A stretch of DNA of 64,000 bases, taken from assembly GCA_021432605.1 (NCBI GenBank), contig MU271148.1, positions 1,123,362 through 1,187,361 on the forward strand. Direction: 5' to 3'. Position 1 is the stretch's first letter, and each line of letters begins with the position of its first letter. Origin of the DNA: Coniochaeta sp. PMI_546 (lineage: Eukaryota; Ascomycota; Sordariomycetes; Coniochaetales; Coniochaetaceae). Positions 45,744-57,063 of this stretch are shown in pieces. Made by a program: the position numbers and the translations under genes. The notes under the pieces were generated by a model that saw nothing but the letters and a program-made list of their open reading frames with translations, was not told where the DNA came from and ran no database searches.

Positions 45744-46657
45744 CGTGAAGCGATAGACACTCGCTTTTCCTAACTTGAGAGTAAGAACTCTGGTGATCAG
45801 ACTCTGCTCTATAGTATGCTCGTGACCGAAGAGTGATGCCGGTCACAATTTCCGTATCAAAATGCACGTTCGTGAGAGCAATGTGAAGGGAGCCAGGGAG
45901 GAAAGAGCGACCAGGGAGGCCAGCTTCCTACGGGAGATTAAGTTAAGTCAACGAAGGGACGACCATTGTTAACCCCCACGATGAGGACGGAGCTACTGGA
46001 CTGGAGGGCTTGGTTCTGCCTTAACCTTAGGCACCAGTGCCCGCATAGAGAACAATCAGCCTCAATCTTGGCGAACATGTTCGTTGACTTCGCTGTGCAA
46101 TCCCCACACCCAAATTCCAGCTCGGTCTCCTGTTCTGACACCGAGTACGCCGGCGGCAGGCTACGTGCATTTGTGTATCTCGACAATATATGGCGAGCCT
46201 CGTTCGGGTTACACAACATTTCCTTGGCGCTGATAAATCCGACTGCAGCCTGCAGGTATCTGAAGGCCAACAAGATAATGCCCTACCACCTTGCGGAAAG
46301 CCTACCAAGCCTCGTTTACACAATTGTTGGCCAAAAATCGCTGGCACCTTCAGCCACAATATGCGTGGGCTGATTGAGCTGGGTGGGGTCGCAGTCAAAA
46401 GGGTGCTGCTCCGCCACGCATCTTCTGCACCACATGGTCGTGCAGACGAATACCAGAGCCTTGCACAACTTTCCGCACAATTCATACCTGGGTCCCAAAG
46501 TCCCAGAATGGCGTGCCTTGTGCCCGGTGTCGGACCTACAGCTGAGCCTCCCTTTTGAATATCTCTCCGGCAGTCACCGAGGATGCTTTCGGTTTCTGCC
46601 TCGAGACAAAGGTGGCGTTCGGCCGATCTAATCCCTAGCTTCTGATCACGAAGCAAA
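45744..46657. other. divergent promoter region, AAA gene / STAND-like gene
   Basis: It is expected to hold promoters for both flanking genes. Unusually, several open Cys-rich frames run through it on the minus strand (45938-46273, 46316-46498 and 46027-46761), one with paired Cys (CGDC then CSLCGHWC). I cannot build a convincing gene because no start and no good splice sites link them. Confidence 0.35.
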
Positions 46658-48695
46658 ATGGATAGGCAAACCCACCAAGACGTGAAGCTGGTCGCCAACT
46701 TTATCGACACGGCAGCTCCCAGATTCCACCCTGCCTTTGGCGCGCCGGCCACACTGAACATGTCGACTTTGCAATACGAGACGCAGGAGATCTACGACCT
46801 AAAGGAGACTCTCGAATTCCATCACAGAGTAGGAAAGTTCGTAGATTTCACCAACGATCTGACCAAGTGTACGTGGGATGACGTGCATCAAGAGTTGGCC
46901 AAGGCCCGGGAGGCGGCAGCAAGCAGCGAGAAGGGCGGAAAGCAGCTTCACAGGAAGGTCTGGAGGGCAATAGGAACTACGTCCAGCGTTCTGGCTCCGG
47001 GCCTGGCCGCACTTCCAGAGCAATTATGCGTCCTGCACGGCGGTCTAGCACTGGTGTTCAGTGTAAGTCGGGTCTGCTAGGAACGACGCTTTACAGACTG
47101 CGTTCTAATAAGGGTAACAGCTCGCGCGCCACAGCGAGATGAACAGACTTAGGATACTAGGTGCTTTCGAGATGGTGCCGACTATCATTGAAATGGCCAG
47201 AAACAAAGCCGAGACATTTCCGCTGGATGGGAACAACCCGAAAAGCGTCAAGCTTCATAAGAATGTCCATGAGCTGCGCACGACACTGCTTCGAGCACTA
47301 CCGGCCTTGATACAGAAGCTGGTCCCAAGTTCCTCGTTCGGTAAGACTCTCAGATCAATCGCCGCGGTGATACCAGGGTTAACAACTTCAACAGTGAATT
47401 GGTGTAAGGGACCATTCGCAGGCTTCAAAATTGAGAGGCTCCTCGACGAAGTAAAATCATGCGCCGAGTCAGTACGGCTATGCGCCGAGGGTCTCATTGA
47501 GGAAGTGATAGTGGACAACTACGCAGCGACCGTGAGCATACAATCGCAGCTGGATGAGCTCTTTCGTTTGCAGCAGGAGGTGTTGTTGTCAGTTAACGCC
47601 AACAACAGCAAGACCCATTTGCTGCACTTCCTCATGGAACAGATCAGCTTCAACACCAGCCCTCTCGGCTTCCTCACCGGTAAAGATCAGGCAGACATGT
47701 CAGAGGTGGGAACCGCACTTCCGGGCTACACTCCTGAGGACCTCTTGAGGATAATGGATGTCCACCACCTCCTGATCGCCAAGGATTCAGCAATGGTCGG
47801 ACGAAGGGGGCCATCATTTTCTGCAGAAGACACGGAGCGAGCAGCTCACATGGTCATGATACCTCAGGTGGCGGCACTCATGCACAAAGCCAACCCAACC
47901 ATCGTCGCCGTTGATGGCCACTTCGACAGGTCTCAAATCGGAAAGATCAGCCCCTTATCATACATGTGCTCCATGTTGTCGCAGGCTATACGGCAGCAGC
48001 CTCCCGACTATACCGCATCCTCTCCCATTTCAGCGCAGCCCGAGAGAGCGACGCCCCGTAAGGTGGTCCTAGAGTACTACTGCTCCTTACACACCGTCGA
48101 GGACGACGAGCTACGCGGACCGCAGGGTCTAATGCGGTGTATAGTGTCGCAGCTAATACTTTTTCTTCTGGCGAACGGGTGGTTGGGTCAAGACGAGGCT
48201 GTTCACCTACCATATCTGCGCGCTGCCGAGGAAGAGCAGCTGCTACAGCGACGCCTTGACGCCATCTGCCGACTATTTACTGCATTGACACGTCACGTAC
48301 CTCAAGGAGTGCCGGTCTATTGTTTTGTTGACGGCTGGTCGGTATATGAGCGTGACGATACCTGGCGAGACGATTATGATCTCGTCATAAATACTCTCCG
48401 CGAGGCAGCTAACGCCTCGAGCCAGGAAAGCGGCGGGAATCTCAAGCTACTCCTGACCAGCACGACTGTTTCACGCTGGCTTGTGGATCTCCTGCCGCGG
48501 GACCAGAGAGTGTCCCTTCGTCACCATGAGGGTGGTGGCGGTCGCTGGCGAGACGCCGGAAGAGGTAGTCTGTTGAGCGTGGCGAGAGCCGCGACGTTGC
48601 CTCATGGTAACGGTGGCTTTGGCGGCGGATTCTCGGCGGACGAACACGGTCAGGGGTTTATGGAGGAGGCCTATGACCGGAGATCGTCAACGTGA
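46658..48695 (+). CDS. STAND-like protein with DUF7708-like N-terminus and no P-loop, 659 aa
   Basis: Exons are 46658-47062 and 47121-48695, with a 58-nt intron. Residues about 50-190 resemble the fungal DUF7708 domain found before NACHT modules (TWDDVHQELAKA, LPEQLCVLHGGLALVFS, IIEMARNKAETFP). Residues about 390-560 have the layout of a STAND NTPase: a strand-loop-helix at PTIVAVDGHFDRSQIGKI, a recruiting helix SYMCSMLSQAIRQQ, a Walker B-like strand VYCFVDGWSVYE and a sensor-like LKLLLTSTT. The G-x4-GKS/T loop is absent and the B strand lacks the paired acidic residues, so nucleotide hydrolysis is doubtful. There are no C-terminal WD, ANK or TPR repeats; the tail is Gly-rich and disordered. 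It may be a regulatory or decoy relative of fungal NLR-like proteins. The domain assignment is from memory of family patterns. Confidence 0.72.
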
Positions 48696-49345
48696 CTTTG
48701 AGCTGTATTGTACGCATATAGATACTGAATTCATTCCTCTTCAAGCCCCGTTCTCATAAGAATTTACTTGAGAGGATGTCGGGTCCGTTTCACAGGGCAA
48801 TCCTAGAACCTAGACGTCTCGTCGGGTCCCATTTATGTCCACAAAACCGTGATTCCCGGCCCAGACCGACACTGCACTCGGGCTACCTTCATTTTCACAC
48901 TCCACACCGACCATATCTTCTCACTACCAGGGTGAGTGCCCTCAGGCCAATGAGCACTGGCTTGGTCATCTCCGCATGGTAAGCTACCTCTGAGTCCAAG
49001 TCGAAGGCAAAGCTTGGGTCGTCCCCACGTTTGCAAATAGATAGATCCAGGCGACAAGTGTGAGAGGCAGAACCAGTGGACGATACATACCGCAGATAGA
49101 GAGATGACGAGCAGAACGAGTAGAATCTTGTCATCAAGAAGCTCATTGTCATCGAAGTGGAAGGAACCTCTGCTAGAACTACAAGTACTTCCAATGTTGC
49201 CACGCAGAATGCAAGAGGGAACTGAGCCAGCACTCGGAATTGACTATGAACTTCTTCTATTCTCGTTTGACCTAATCGCCCATCCTTCGCCTCGATTGTT
49301 GTGACAGCTGGCTATCTCCTTTCGAATCCATCATGCATCAAAAAT
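48696..49345. other. intergenic region, convergent 3' ends
   Basis: Short frames on both strands (48776-48982, 48833-49233) are without motifs. Nothing recognised. Confidence 0.4.
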
Positions 49346-51172
49346 TCAAAATATGTCGGGATCCAACATGAACGCGCCCCTCTTGTCTGCTTCTGCAATA
49401 GTCTCGCATGTTCTGGCCTTCTCCAGTCTATCTTCGGTAAGTAGATACTCAGGGGGTAGATCTATCTGGTCTACCAAGTCGTCCCCATCCTTATTGCCAG
49501 GAATTATCATACCGACAACTGCCTTGGCACAGAGGGCCGCGTTGGGCATGCCGCCGCCCGTATACCCAGCACACAACCAGAGCCCATCTCCTCCACCAGC
49601 GCTCTCCGGCACGGGGCCGACCCAAGGCCAACCATCGCGCGAGTATCCCATGATGCCAGCCCACTCAAACGTCGGCTCGAGATCATGCTTCGGAAATTGG
49701 ATCCCATGCTCGCCTTGCGCCTTTCGTTCCTCGTGTATCGAGAGATCTATCAAGCCGCTCAGCTCACCTCTTAGGTACTGTGCCACTGGTTCGTCTATGG
49801 TGCTGTCATCCCACACGCCGAGTCCGTGGCCCTCTGCACGGATGCGTCCGCCGCCGTAAATTAGCTCCGCGCCTGGGGGAGGTCTTTGAACCAGGTAGTC
49901 GTCCCGGCGGTTAGCGAGATCTGATACGAAATAGAACGTGTGTCCGATGTTCAGCGGCCCCTTGGCGGGTTCTGGCGGTGGTGGTGGCTTGAGGCTAGAT
50001 ACCTGACCTTTTACTGGAACAATGATGTCTGCAAACTGGGGAAGAAGATGCGAAGTATATGCATTTGTAGCGAGGAGAACATGGCGGGCCGTGATGTCGC
50101 CACGAGAAGTACGGACTGTCCAGCCCCCAGAGGCTGCCCTGTCGGCACCAGGGTGGGGGCTGGAGAGTTCCGCCGATACTTCGACTCGTCTCAAGCCGGT
50201 AACCGGTGTCTTTGTCTGTAAATTGAAGCCGCCAGCCGCCAGCAGGCGTTCCAGCACGAAGGCAACAAGCTTGTACGGCCAGAGGCTACCGGCATTCTGT
50301 TGTATGATGGCGCCTTCGGCAGCACCGACTCGTAAGCCCTCCAATGTCAGCTCCTTCGTCTCACCTCCTGGTGGGTGTGAAGGAGGTTCGCCGTTCCCTT
50401 TCGCCACAACTGCGATATTTGCACCAATATCTGGATGCTTCTCCCGGATGTTTTCAATAATCTTCTTGGAGGTACTGAAGAGCTCCAGAGAGTAGTAACC
50501 GTGTACGCCAGTTGTGACATACCAATCACACGGGATTGAGTGCGATTCAATCAAGTCTTTCAGGTAAGAATATGTTCGATGTTCAAAAGCAGCGACGTGA
50601 GGCGGAGAGTTATAATATGCTGGCTGACAGTGACCGCCATTCTACGTGACTGTTAGCTTGAGGGCTTTCAAAGGGCGGAGCGGTCATATTTCTTGTATCA
50701 GAGCAGGAGTGTCGGTACAGCACCCCCAGTATTTCTTGTGGCCATCGAGAAAGCAAATTGCCTCGGGCAGCGGTAGGAATATCATCCGCCATCACATCGA
50801 TCACACCTTGCGCGCTCTCTCACGCCAGCTCAACGCTACTAGATTGCGCGGCTGCTGGCCAGACATGCAATTGACGCTTTCCCAGACATTGGGGTAACAC
50901 GAAGAACTTACCCTTCCGGTAGCGCCCGAGCATGCCTCTCTCGCCTCAAGCATGACGACGTTCAGGTTGGGGGCCTTTTCCTTGAGACAGTGGGCTGCGA
51001 AGGCACCAGTAATGCCGCTCCCAACGATGACGACATCAGCAGCTCGCGGCAGGTCCTTCGTCGTACGGTGACCAAGGAGGATCTCAGACGGCTCGGAGAG
51101 CCAGTACGACTTGCTTGGGTTGTCGACTGGAAGCCCAGCAGGGCTGCCCGTTGAGCCTTGAGGCCCCGCCAT
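49346..51172 (-). CDS. FAD-dependent amine/amino-acid oxidoreductase (DAO family), 518 aa
   Basis: Exons on the minus strand are 51172-50912 and 50641-49346. The intron is 270 nt, long for this window, and splits the conserved SGATGR/NGGHC block exactly. The start MAGPQGSTGSPAG is preferred over an in-frame ATG at 51262. The dinucleotide-binding fold is VVIVGSGITGAFAA with the acidic strand end LEARE, and the C-terminal FAD-contact region is WAGIMGYSRDGWPWVGP with AGYTGGGMPNAA. This matches PF01266 enzymes related to gamma-glutamylputrescine oxidase, which oxidise amines to imines with hydrogen peroxide release. The substrate is unknown. No signal peptide and no obvious peroxisomal SKL end (the C-terminus is DPDIF), so it is probably cytosolic. 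Confidence 0.88.
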
Positions 51173-52033
51173 GAGTACCTGTGATGCTAGGTGATATGCA
51201 GGCCGCGAGGAGAGCAGTGTTTGAGGGCGCACGCGATAGCAGTGCAAAATAGCAAATTCCAATGGAATAAATAAAGGCTCGTGTCAAATATAGTCGCCGC
51301 CCAGAAGGTATGTGTCTGAGAAATTAGTCGTCTGATGTTGTTTACACGAACGAATCTGTGGCGTATTCCTCACCGGTACTTATAGAGGGCCAGGCTGGTA
51401 GTCAGGCGGATTTGAAGGTAGGGGAAGGTACTGTACAACGGCACTGCGGGGCACTGCGGGGCACAACCACTCCTCTTCACCACCTACAAGAGTAAGGTAC
51501 CTAAGGCTAAAACTGTGAATGGCAGGACAGTGTTGACGTTCGACACTGTTGCTAATGATATGTACAATCGAAGAACAGTAATAGCACCAAGAACAAACAA
51601 TTGTTTTGATGGGTAATGTAGAAGGGGCAGCATTGATGGCGCTGTTGGCCTCGTACCTTGCGCAAGCATTTGGTGCCTAAGGGGTATCCATGACCGTGGC
51701 ATCGCATTATTGGTTGACCGTGAGTCTCAACGGTTTTGTTACGCGCCGTCCCGTAGGTGTGGTGGGGGAAGCTCAGCTCGGCTCGCCTAGCCAGGGACCC
51801 ATGGATATCGGGTCCTCTTCTTTCCATCTTTCCAGTCTCATGTTGCTTTTGTGCTTGTGATGTACTGCTGAACACAATCGCAGCCGATCGACTGCTTGAT
51901 CAAATGTGACCGACGGCGACTCGGAAGGATTGTGTTTTTGCGCTCACGAGCACATAAGCGCCGGCAGCGAGAGGCGGGGCCAGCAGACGGCTCCTAAATC
52001 GAGGCTGGCCGACGACGTGATCAGAGCTTCCAG
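51173..52033. other. divergent promoter region, DAO gene / ankyrin gene
   Basis: It contains one AGGTACCT copy (51495-51502) and a doubled GCACTGCGGG (51441-51460). Short minus-strand frames at 51484-51875 are not supported as genes. Confidence 0.4.
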
Positions 52034-54813
52034 ATGGACCCCATCAGCGTCCTCGGGTTGGTATCCTCAATCGTTCAGCTCATCGAGGCAGCCAACAAGG
52101 TCAACGACATCCTCCGGACCTTCAAAGATGGAGACAAGGAGCTTGCAGCATTGCGGGGCGACATCGCTGCTTTCACGGAGGCCCTTCATGGATTCGACCG
52201 GATCCTGCGGAGTCGCCATACAATCCACCGCGTCTCTAGCCCCGTTCTCGAGGATGTGCTGAGGAATTCCATGGAGATTGTCATCGATCTCAGGGACCGG
52301 CTGTTGCAATTGTCGAGCTCAAGCTTGTCTGCCGTGCGGAGAGCAAAATGGGTTCAGCACAAATCCGATTTGAAGAAATTGCATGGTAGGATGAGGGAGA
52401 AGATAGCCATGTTGCACACGTTCCTATCCATCACGCAAGCGTAAGTACATGGAAGCCCGCGCGTTTCATCCACTGGCAAAGCTAATCTTCAGAGTAGCGA
52501 GACCTTCTTGACTATAGCGAGCCAGTATCCAATTTTCATGGTATCCGAATCCGCGCGCCAGGCGGCGGCAGCGGAAAGCGAAGCAAGCAAAGTTCAACCG
52601 ACTGACTCTTCTCGCCTGCACATAGCCTTCGCCGAAAGGCACGCAAGAAAGAATAGCATGAGCTCGGATAACAGGGGTAGCAGTGTATCTGATACTACGT
52701 CGTACATGGAACGGCTCTCCGTCTTTAGCTCAGCCGTCAGCATCGAGAGTTCGACCACCGTGGACTCATCGACCTCAGCATATGGCCCAGGTGGTAAGGA
52801 GACTGACCTGGAGAAATTGTCTCTGACGACGAGCAACCGCTCTCAACAGGGAATGCAGCCGGTATCCCAGGATATGTTTATTGTCCGTCAGTCATGCCGC
52901 TATAATTGTCACTGCGCATGCCATGAGGAGACAACAGATAAGCTACATCGTCGCTTTGGCCGCTCGAAACCTCAGAAAATAAAATGTACCGACCCTGTCT
53001 GCCTGAGGAACGAGGTGGTGCCGGATAATTCCAAAGAGCATTCGTCATTATTTCGCTCGGCCTTGTCTCGAGTGACGTCGGCGAGAGTGATCCAAGTGCG
53101 ATACGATCTCCAGTCCTTCCGAATGATCCCTAATGGCTCCAACGCTGTGCGTTACGTGAATCACGGCAATCTTCCGAAGCTGAAGGAATGCATCGAGTCA
53201 GGAGAAGCCACTATATGGGACACCACCCTCGACGGCTGGTCACTGCTTCACGTAAGTAGACTTGCCAGTGGACATGGGTAAAGTATGTTAACCTCGAGAC
53301 TGTAGTCTGCGGCGTACCATAGCCATTCACATATCGTCAAGTACTTGCTGGACCTCGGCGTGGCAACTTCAACTGGAGATGTCGGTTCTAGGTAAGCCAG
53401 TGTTCAGCGCTCTGCGAATGCTACTCAGCCCTGCTAGTGTGCTAACCTAAACATAAGGACGCCTGCGGATTTAGCCGTGTTGAAGTCTATAGGGAAGAGC
53501 GAAAATGGATCCGAGCAAGAGGTCGTGGAGATTTTTGGCGAGACGGATGACGTACTAGCCGATTTCGAATTTACTCCTATCCATCTCTGCGTACTGAACA
53601 TACATGGGTACCAGCATCCTGAGAAACCGTCCTTAGAAGAGTATGTGTTGCCAATGTGCCGGGTGTCATCATGGACTCGCTAATAAAGCCTAGGCTTCTG
53701 GACCTCGTAGATGAGGCAAATAACGCGCCAGTCAATACCGACTGGACACAGTGGAAGTTGAAGTTCCAGGCCAGATCCCCTCTCTTCGCAGCGATCCTCG
53801 AGTACTTCCGAGCCTCGGCATTCGAAAGTCCGAAGGGAACCAAGATCATTCACAACCTAATGGATGAAAAGGACAAGAAATTCCACTGGACGCCTCTGCA
53901 CTGGGCGGCTTATTCGGGCCGCGTCAAGGAAATGCGCACCCTGGTCAAATACGGCGCCAACTGCAGCATCCTGTCAAATCTCGGCGCTAACATCATCCAC
54001 GCGGCTGTCGAGTCCAAGGTCGACAGCGGCCTGGCGGCGGCACTGAAGATCAGACGCATGTGCCCAGACGAGCTGGACATCAACCAAGTCAACAGCTGGG
54101 GCGAGACGGCCGTCCACATCGCATCGTGCATCTCGGCGTCGTGCGTTCAGCTGCTGCTGGATGCCGGGGCCGACCCGAACATCCAGGACGAGAACGGCCG
54201 GGTGGCGCTCCACTTCGCGGCCTCGTCAGATCGGGATGTCGAGAGACCCAAGGTCATCGCGGCGCTGTGCAGTGCCATGGATGCCAAGCACATTGACACA
54301 CAGGATCTCCATGGTCGGCCGCCTCTATTCGACTATTTGAACGACCCCAAGTGTGTCGAGACTGTGATCCGGCACGGCGCCAAGGTTGACGTGACGGACA
54401 ACGACGGAAAGAACGCGTTCCACCACGCGTGTATACAGGGAGAGCGCGGCGCGCTGGAGGTAATGCTCAAGATGACCAGCAGCCCGGATCCGCCGGTGGC
54501 GCGAGACAACCGCGGAAACACGCCCCTGATAGACGCGCTCTCGAACTCCAACGTGGACTGCGCCATGGCGCTCCTACAGCGGGACGACGTGGGCCCGCTC
54601 ATGGGCAGGGACGGTTGGTCGCCCATCCACTACGCGGCCAAGATCGGTGACCCGGAGCTGCTGCACGCCGTGTGCCGGCACCGGAGCTTCAAGAAGTCGG
54701 CCAAGACACTGGATGGAAAGACGGCAAAGGTGGTGGCCCTGGAGGCGGGGGTCTGGAACGGGCGGATCAAGGAGTTGATCCTGGAGTATGACTATCTGGA
54801 CTGGGACGATTAG
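52034..54813 (+). CDS. HeLo-like-N domain ankyrin-repeat protein, 850 aa
   Basis: Exons are 52034-52440, 52495-53251, 53306-53391, 53458-53640 and 53694-54813, with introns of 53-66 nt that all keep frame. Residues 1-120 match the fungal N-terminal STAND domain (PF17111 type): MDPISVLGLVSSIVQLIEAA, then FKDGDKELAALRGDIAAF. A Ser-rich spacer follows, then CRYNCHCACHEE at about 269 and a distant CTDPVC, a possible metal site. About seven ankyrin repeats cover residues about 375-820 (GWSLLHSAAYHSH, HWTPLHWAAYSG, GETAVHIAS, GRVALHFAAS, GWSPIHYAAK). There is no NACHT or NB-ARC domain between the N-domain and the repeats, so the usual NTPase switch is missing. It probably acts as a receptor or adaptor in signalling. 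Confidence 0.85.
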
Positions 54814-55251
54814 GTATGAGACATGGTGTGCGCGTCAGGGCTAATTACTGGAAACGCGGATGGAGTCATTGGCTGCTGGCGTCTTGATATTTGAGATACC
54901 CTTTGATGCATAATTCTATATATGAGAGACCTTACTTTGTACATTAACAAAAGCGCTTCTTGGATACTAGGCCTTGCTCAAAGATGAATACCCTTGCGAA
55001 ATATCATATACCTTGGGAAAGCGGTCATCATATGCAGCAGTGCTGCTATCCGACTTGTGGTTATAGAAGCTCACTGTTGCTTTTTCTCACCGAACGCATG
55101 CTGGGAACCTAGACGTCTAGACTTGGGCCGCTTTGTTGCGCTTGAGCATAACGACTTGATTACACCCAGAGGGTAGAGGCTAGGGTAGCCTAGGAGTGCT
55201 CGAATCCTGTTATCATACACCATTATATTCTGTCCGACTTGTTACCTTACC
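54814..55251. other. intergenic region
   Basis: 3' flank of the ankyrin gene; no feature recognised. Confidence 0.35.
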
Positions 55252-55437
55252 TCATCCGGTATCGATGCCGTGGGTGCGGCGACGATGGGTTTCCAGAATT
55301 ATATCTTGCGTCAACCCTTTCTCGTGGACGAGAGGTGGATCTCGCTGACCAAGCACGTGGCTGCCATCCGTTAAGTATCGCGCATCAGAGTGGTTATGAA
55401 ATCCGAGTCGAAAGATAGACTGAGCGTTAGTAGACAT
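55252..55437 (-). pseudogene. relic of a Fic-domain gene
   Basis: The minus-strand frame contains ARYLTDGSHVLGQ, then GLTQDIILETHRRRTHGIDTG and a stop. This closely matches LTEEVILETHRRLTYGLDT of the Fic gene at 40382. Only some 40 residues are recognisable. The catalytic HPF motif is not found on either side, so the piece cannot encode an active enzyme. It is presumably a fragment of a second Fic paralogue. Confidence 0.6.
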
Positions 55438-56093
55438 ATTACATCTTCGATAGGCTTCTGTCCCTCGATGATCACCAGTAGACTTACCTAAGTCTAAACT
55501 TTAAGCTTGACATAGACCAGCATACAAGTTACCTATCGAAATTAACCCGTCGCATACTTCTTTCCGTCAGCCCGGTATACCTGTATGTAGACAGGTGAAA
55601 AAAAGAATGAAAAATCTCTAGGACAAGGTCGAGATTACCCAAGGTACCTACTGTCGTATGGTGACGCTCGAATGGACGAATCCGATTGGTTGAACGACTG
55701 GGGTCCTCACTTGGGCCATGCTGCTCGTTCCCGTTATTCCGAGTGATCGACCAATGTCACGCCACCACCAACCACGTTTAGCGGGGAGCCAAATCATCAC
55801 AGCGAAAGTGCAGGGTGAGCTTCAGAAGGCATTGCACCATATATCGATCACCCAGGCCACTGAATCAATTTCTTTTGAGAGACTTATAGTACTACTAATC
55901 TCTTGTGCTTGGCTCAATCTTCCATCGACTTGATAGCGACGCAAAAATAGCCACGCGATTCCTACCCTCGTGGAGTCGTGGCACGATCGCGCAAGCTACT
56001 GCTTAATTTGTGTATAGCTCGTTCACGACTCCGTTCTCTGCCGGCAGCCGGCTTGCTCATTCTGTTACAAAGGCTCGTGCCGATTCTGGCAAA
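55438..56093. other. intergenic region
   Basis: It contains an AGGTACCT copy (55642-55649). A 71-codon open stretch at 55718-55933 has no motif. The end is the promoter of the luciferase-domain gene. Confidence 0.4.
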
Positions 56094-56912
56094 ATGGCAC
56101 TCACCAGTCGACTCTCGGCGCTGAACTTCCATAACCTCTACACGGATCACATCCTTGCAAGACCCGGCCGAACCTTGGCCGTAGGCACCGCAGCCATCAT
56201 CGCTATCCCACTGTTTCGGTATGCTGCTTCGTCGTACGCGGGCTATCTCGCCCTAGGGAAAGGTGGCCTGCCCCACAACATTTTCGGCTGGCTCCTCCAG
56301 GCATCCTTACAGCCCTTCGCCAAGTGGGACCTGACCACCCCGGCGCCGTACCGCGACCCGAAGGTCATCTCCCGCTTCGCGCCGCATGGCCGCGAAACCT
56401 TCCTCCCGGGGCCGCTTCCGGAACGTCCTGGGCCCGTGCCCGTCGTACCCGGATACGTCGCTCCCCAGCGGCAGACCACAGCTAGGGCCACGGCAGAGAT
56501 GCAGCGACGGATGCGCGAGTTCCTGGACGCTCTGGTGCTGTCGAATAAGGAGCTGCTGGTGATGAAGCCGTCTGCCCTAGAGGGTGTTGGCACACCAGCC
56601 GTCTTTCTCCGAACACCGACCGATGGCGGCAAGGCGCAGCTGCCCGTGTTTATAGCCGGGATCAAGGGGGAGACGGTGCATATCCATCACGATGACGGTA
56701 GTACGCATGTCACGCTGAGCCTGGCGGATGCGGAGCAGATGGTGACGAAGGGCTGGGGACGAAGGCACAAACTGAGCGGAGTAGGCGGCAAGATTCCCTA
56801 CAGCTATGTGCTGGTCTACGCACCACGGAATGAAGAAGAATTTGTGACGTGGAAGGGGCTGGTCACAGCCGGGTGCGCGTTTGTTACTGGAAAGCATGAC
56901 ATTCAGCTGTGA
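56094..56912 (+). CDS. luciferase-domain (DUF5519-type) protein, 272 aa
   Basis: A single exon starting MALTSRLSALNFHNLY at an ATG in good context (AAAATGG). One membrane segment near residues 24-50 (TLAVGTAAIIAIPLFRYAASSYAGYL) would anchor it. The C-terminal domain has the pattern HHDDGSTHVTLSLADAEQ, then GWGRRHKLSG and YSYVLVYAPRNEEE, which I know from fungal proteins annotated with the luciferase domain PF17648. The reaction is unknown; no light production is implied. It sits 151 bp upstream of a transcription-factor-domain gene on the same strand. Confidence 0.75.
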   Translation: MALTSRLSALNFHNLYTDHILARPGRTLAVGTAAIIAIPLFRYAASSYAGYLALGKGGLPHNIFGWLLQASLQPFAKWDLTTPAPYRDPKVISRFAPHGRETFLPGPLPERPGPVPVVPGYVAPQRQTTARATAEMQRRMREFLDALVLSNKELLVMKPSALEGVGTPAVFLRTPTDGGKAQLPVFIAGIKGETVHIHHDDGSTHVTLSLADAEQMVTKGWGRRHKLSGVGGKIPYSYVLVYAPRNEEEFVTWKGLVTAGCAFVTGKHDIQL

Positions 56913-57063
56913 TGTAACAAAGCCAGTGGTAGCGTAATGAAGTTGTGATGGAGCCGGACTTTCGGCTACGCTTAACTCCGGAGTCTCGACCACCATCATC
57001 ATTGTCTCTTCATCAGTCCACCTGACTCTAACATCGTGCCAGAATACTTAGACATCCGCCAAA

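Noticed and set aside
46027-46761. 244-codon minus-strand open frame across the STAND gene start
   Set aside because: It overlaps the start of the well-supported plus-strand gene and its composition (Arg/Cys/Ser-rich) looks non-coding; only the other two frames kept a weak zinc-like pattern.
50642-50911. Possible extra exon inside the 270-nt DAO intron
   Set aside because: The flanking exons already rebuild the conserved SGATGR/NGGHC block without a gap, so no coding sequence is missing.
48796-55120. Shared 14-mer GAACCTAGACGTCT near 48796 and 55106
   Set aside because: Several 14-mer matches are expected by chance in 64 kb, and flanking sequence does not align.
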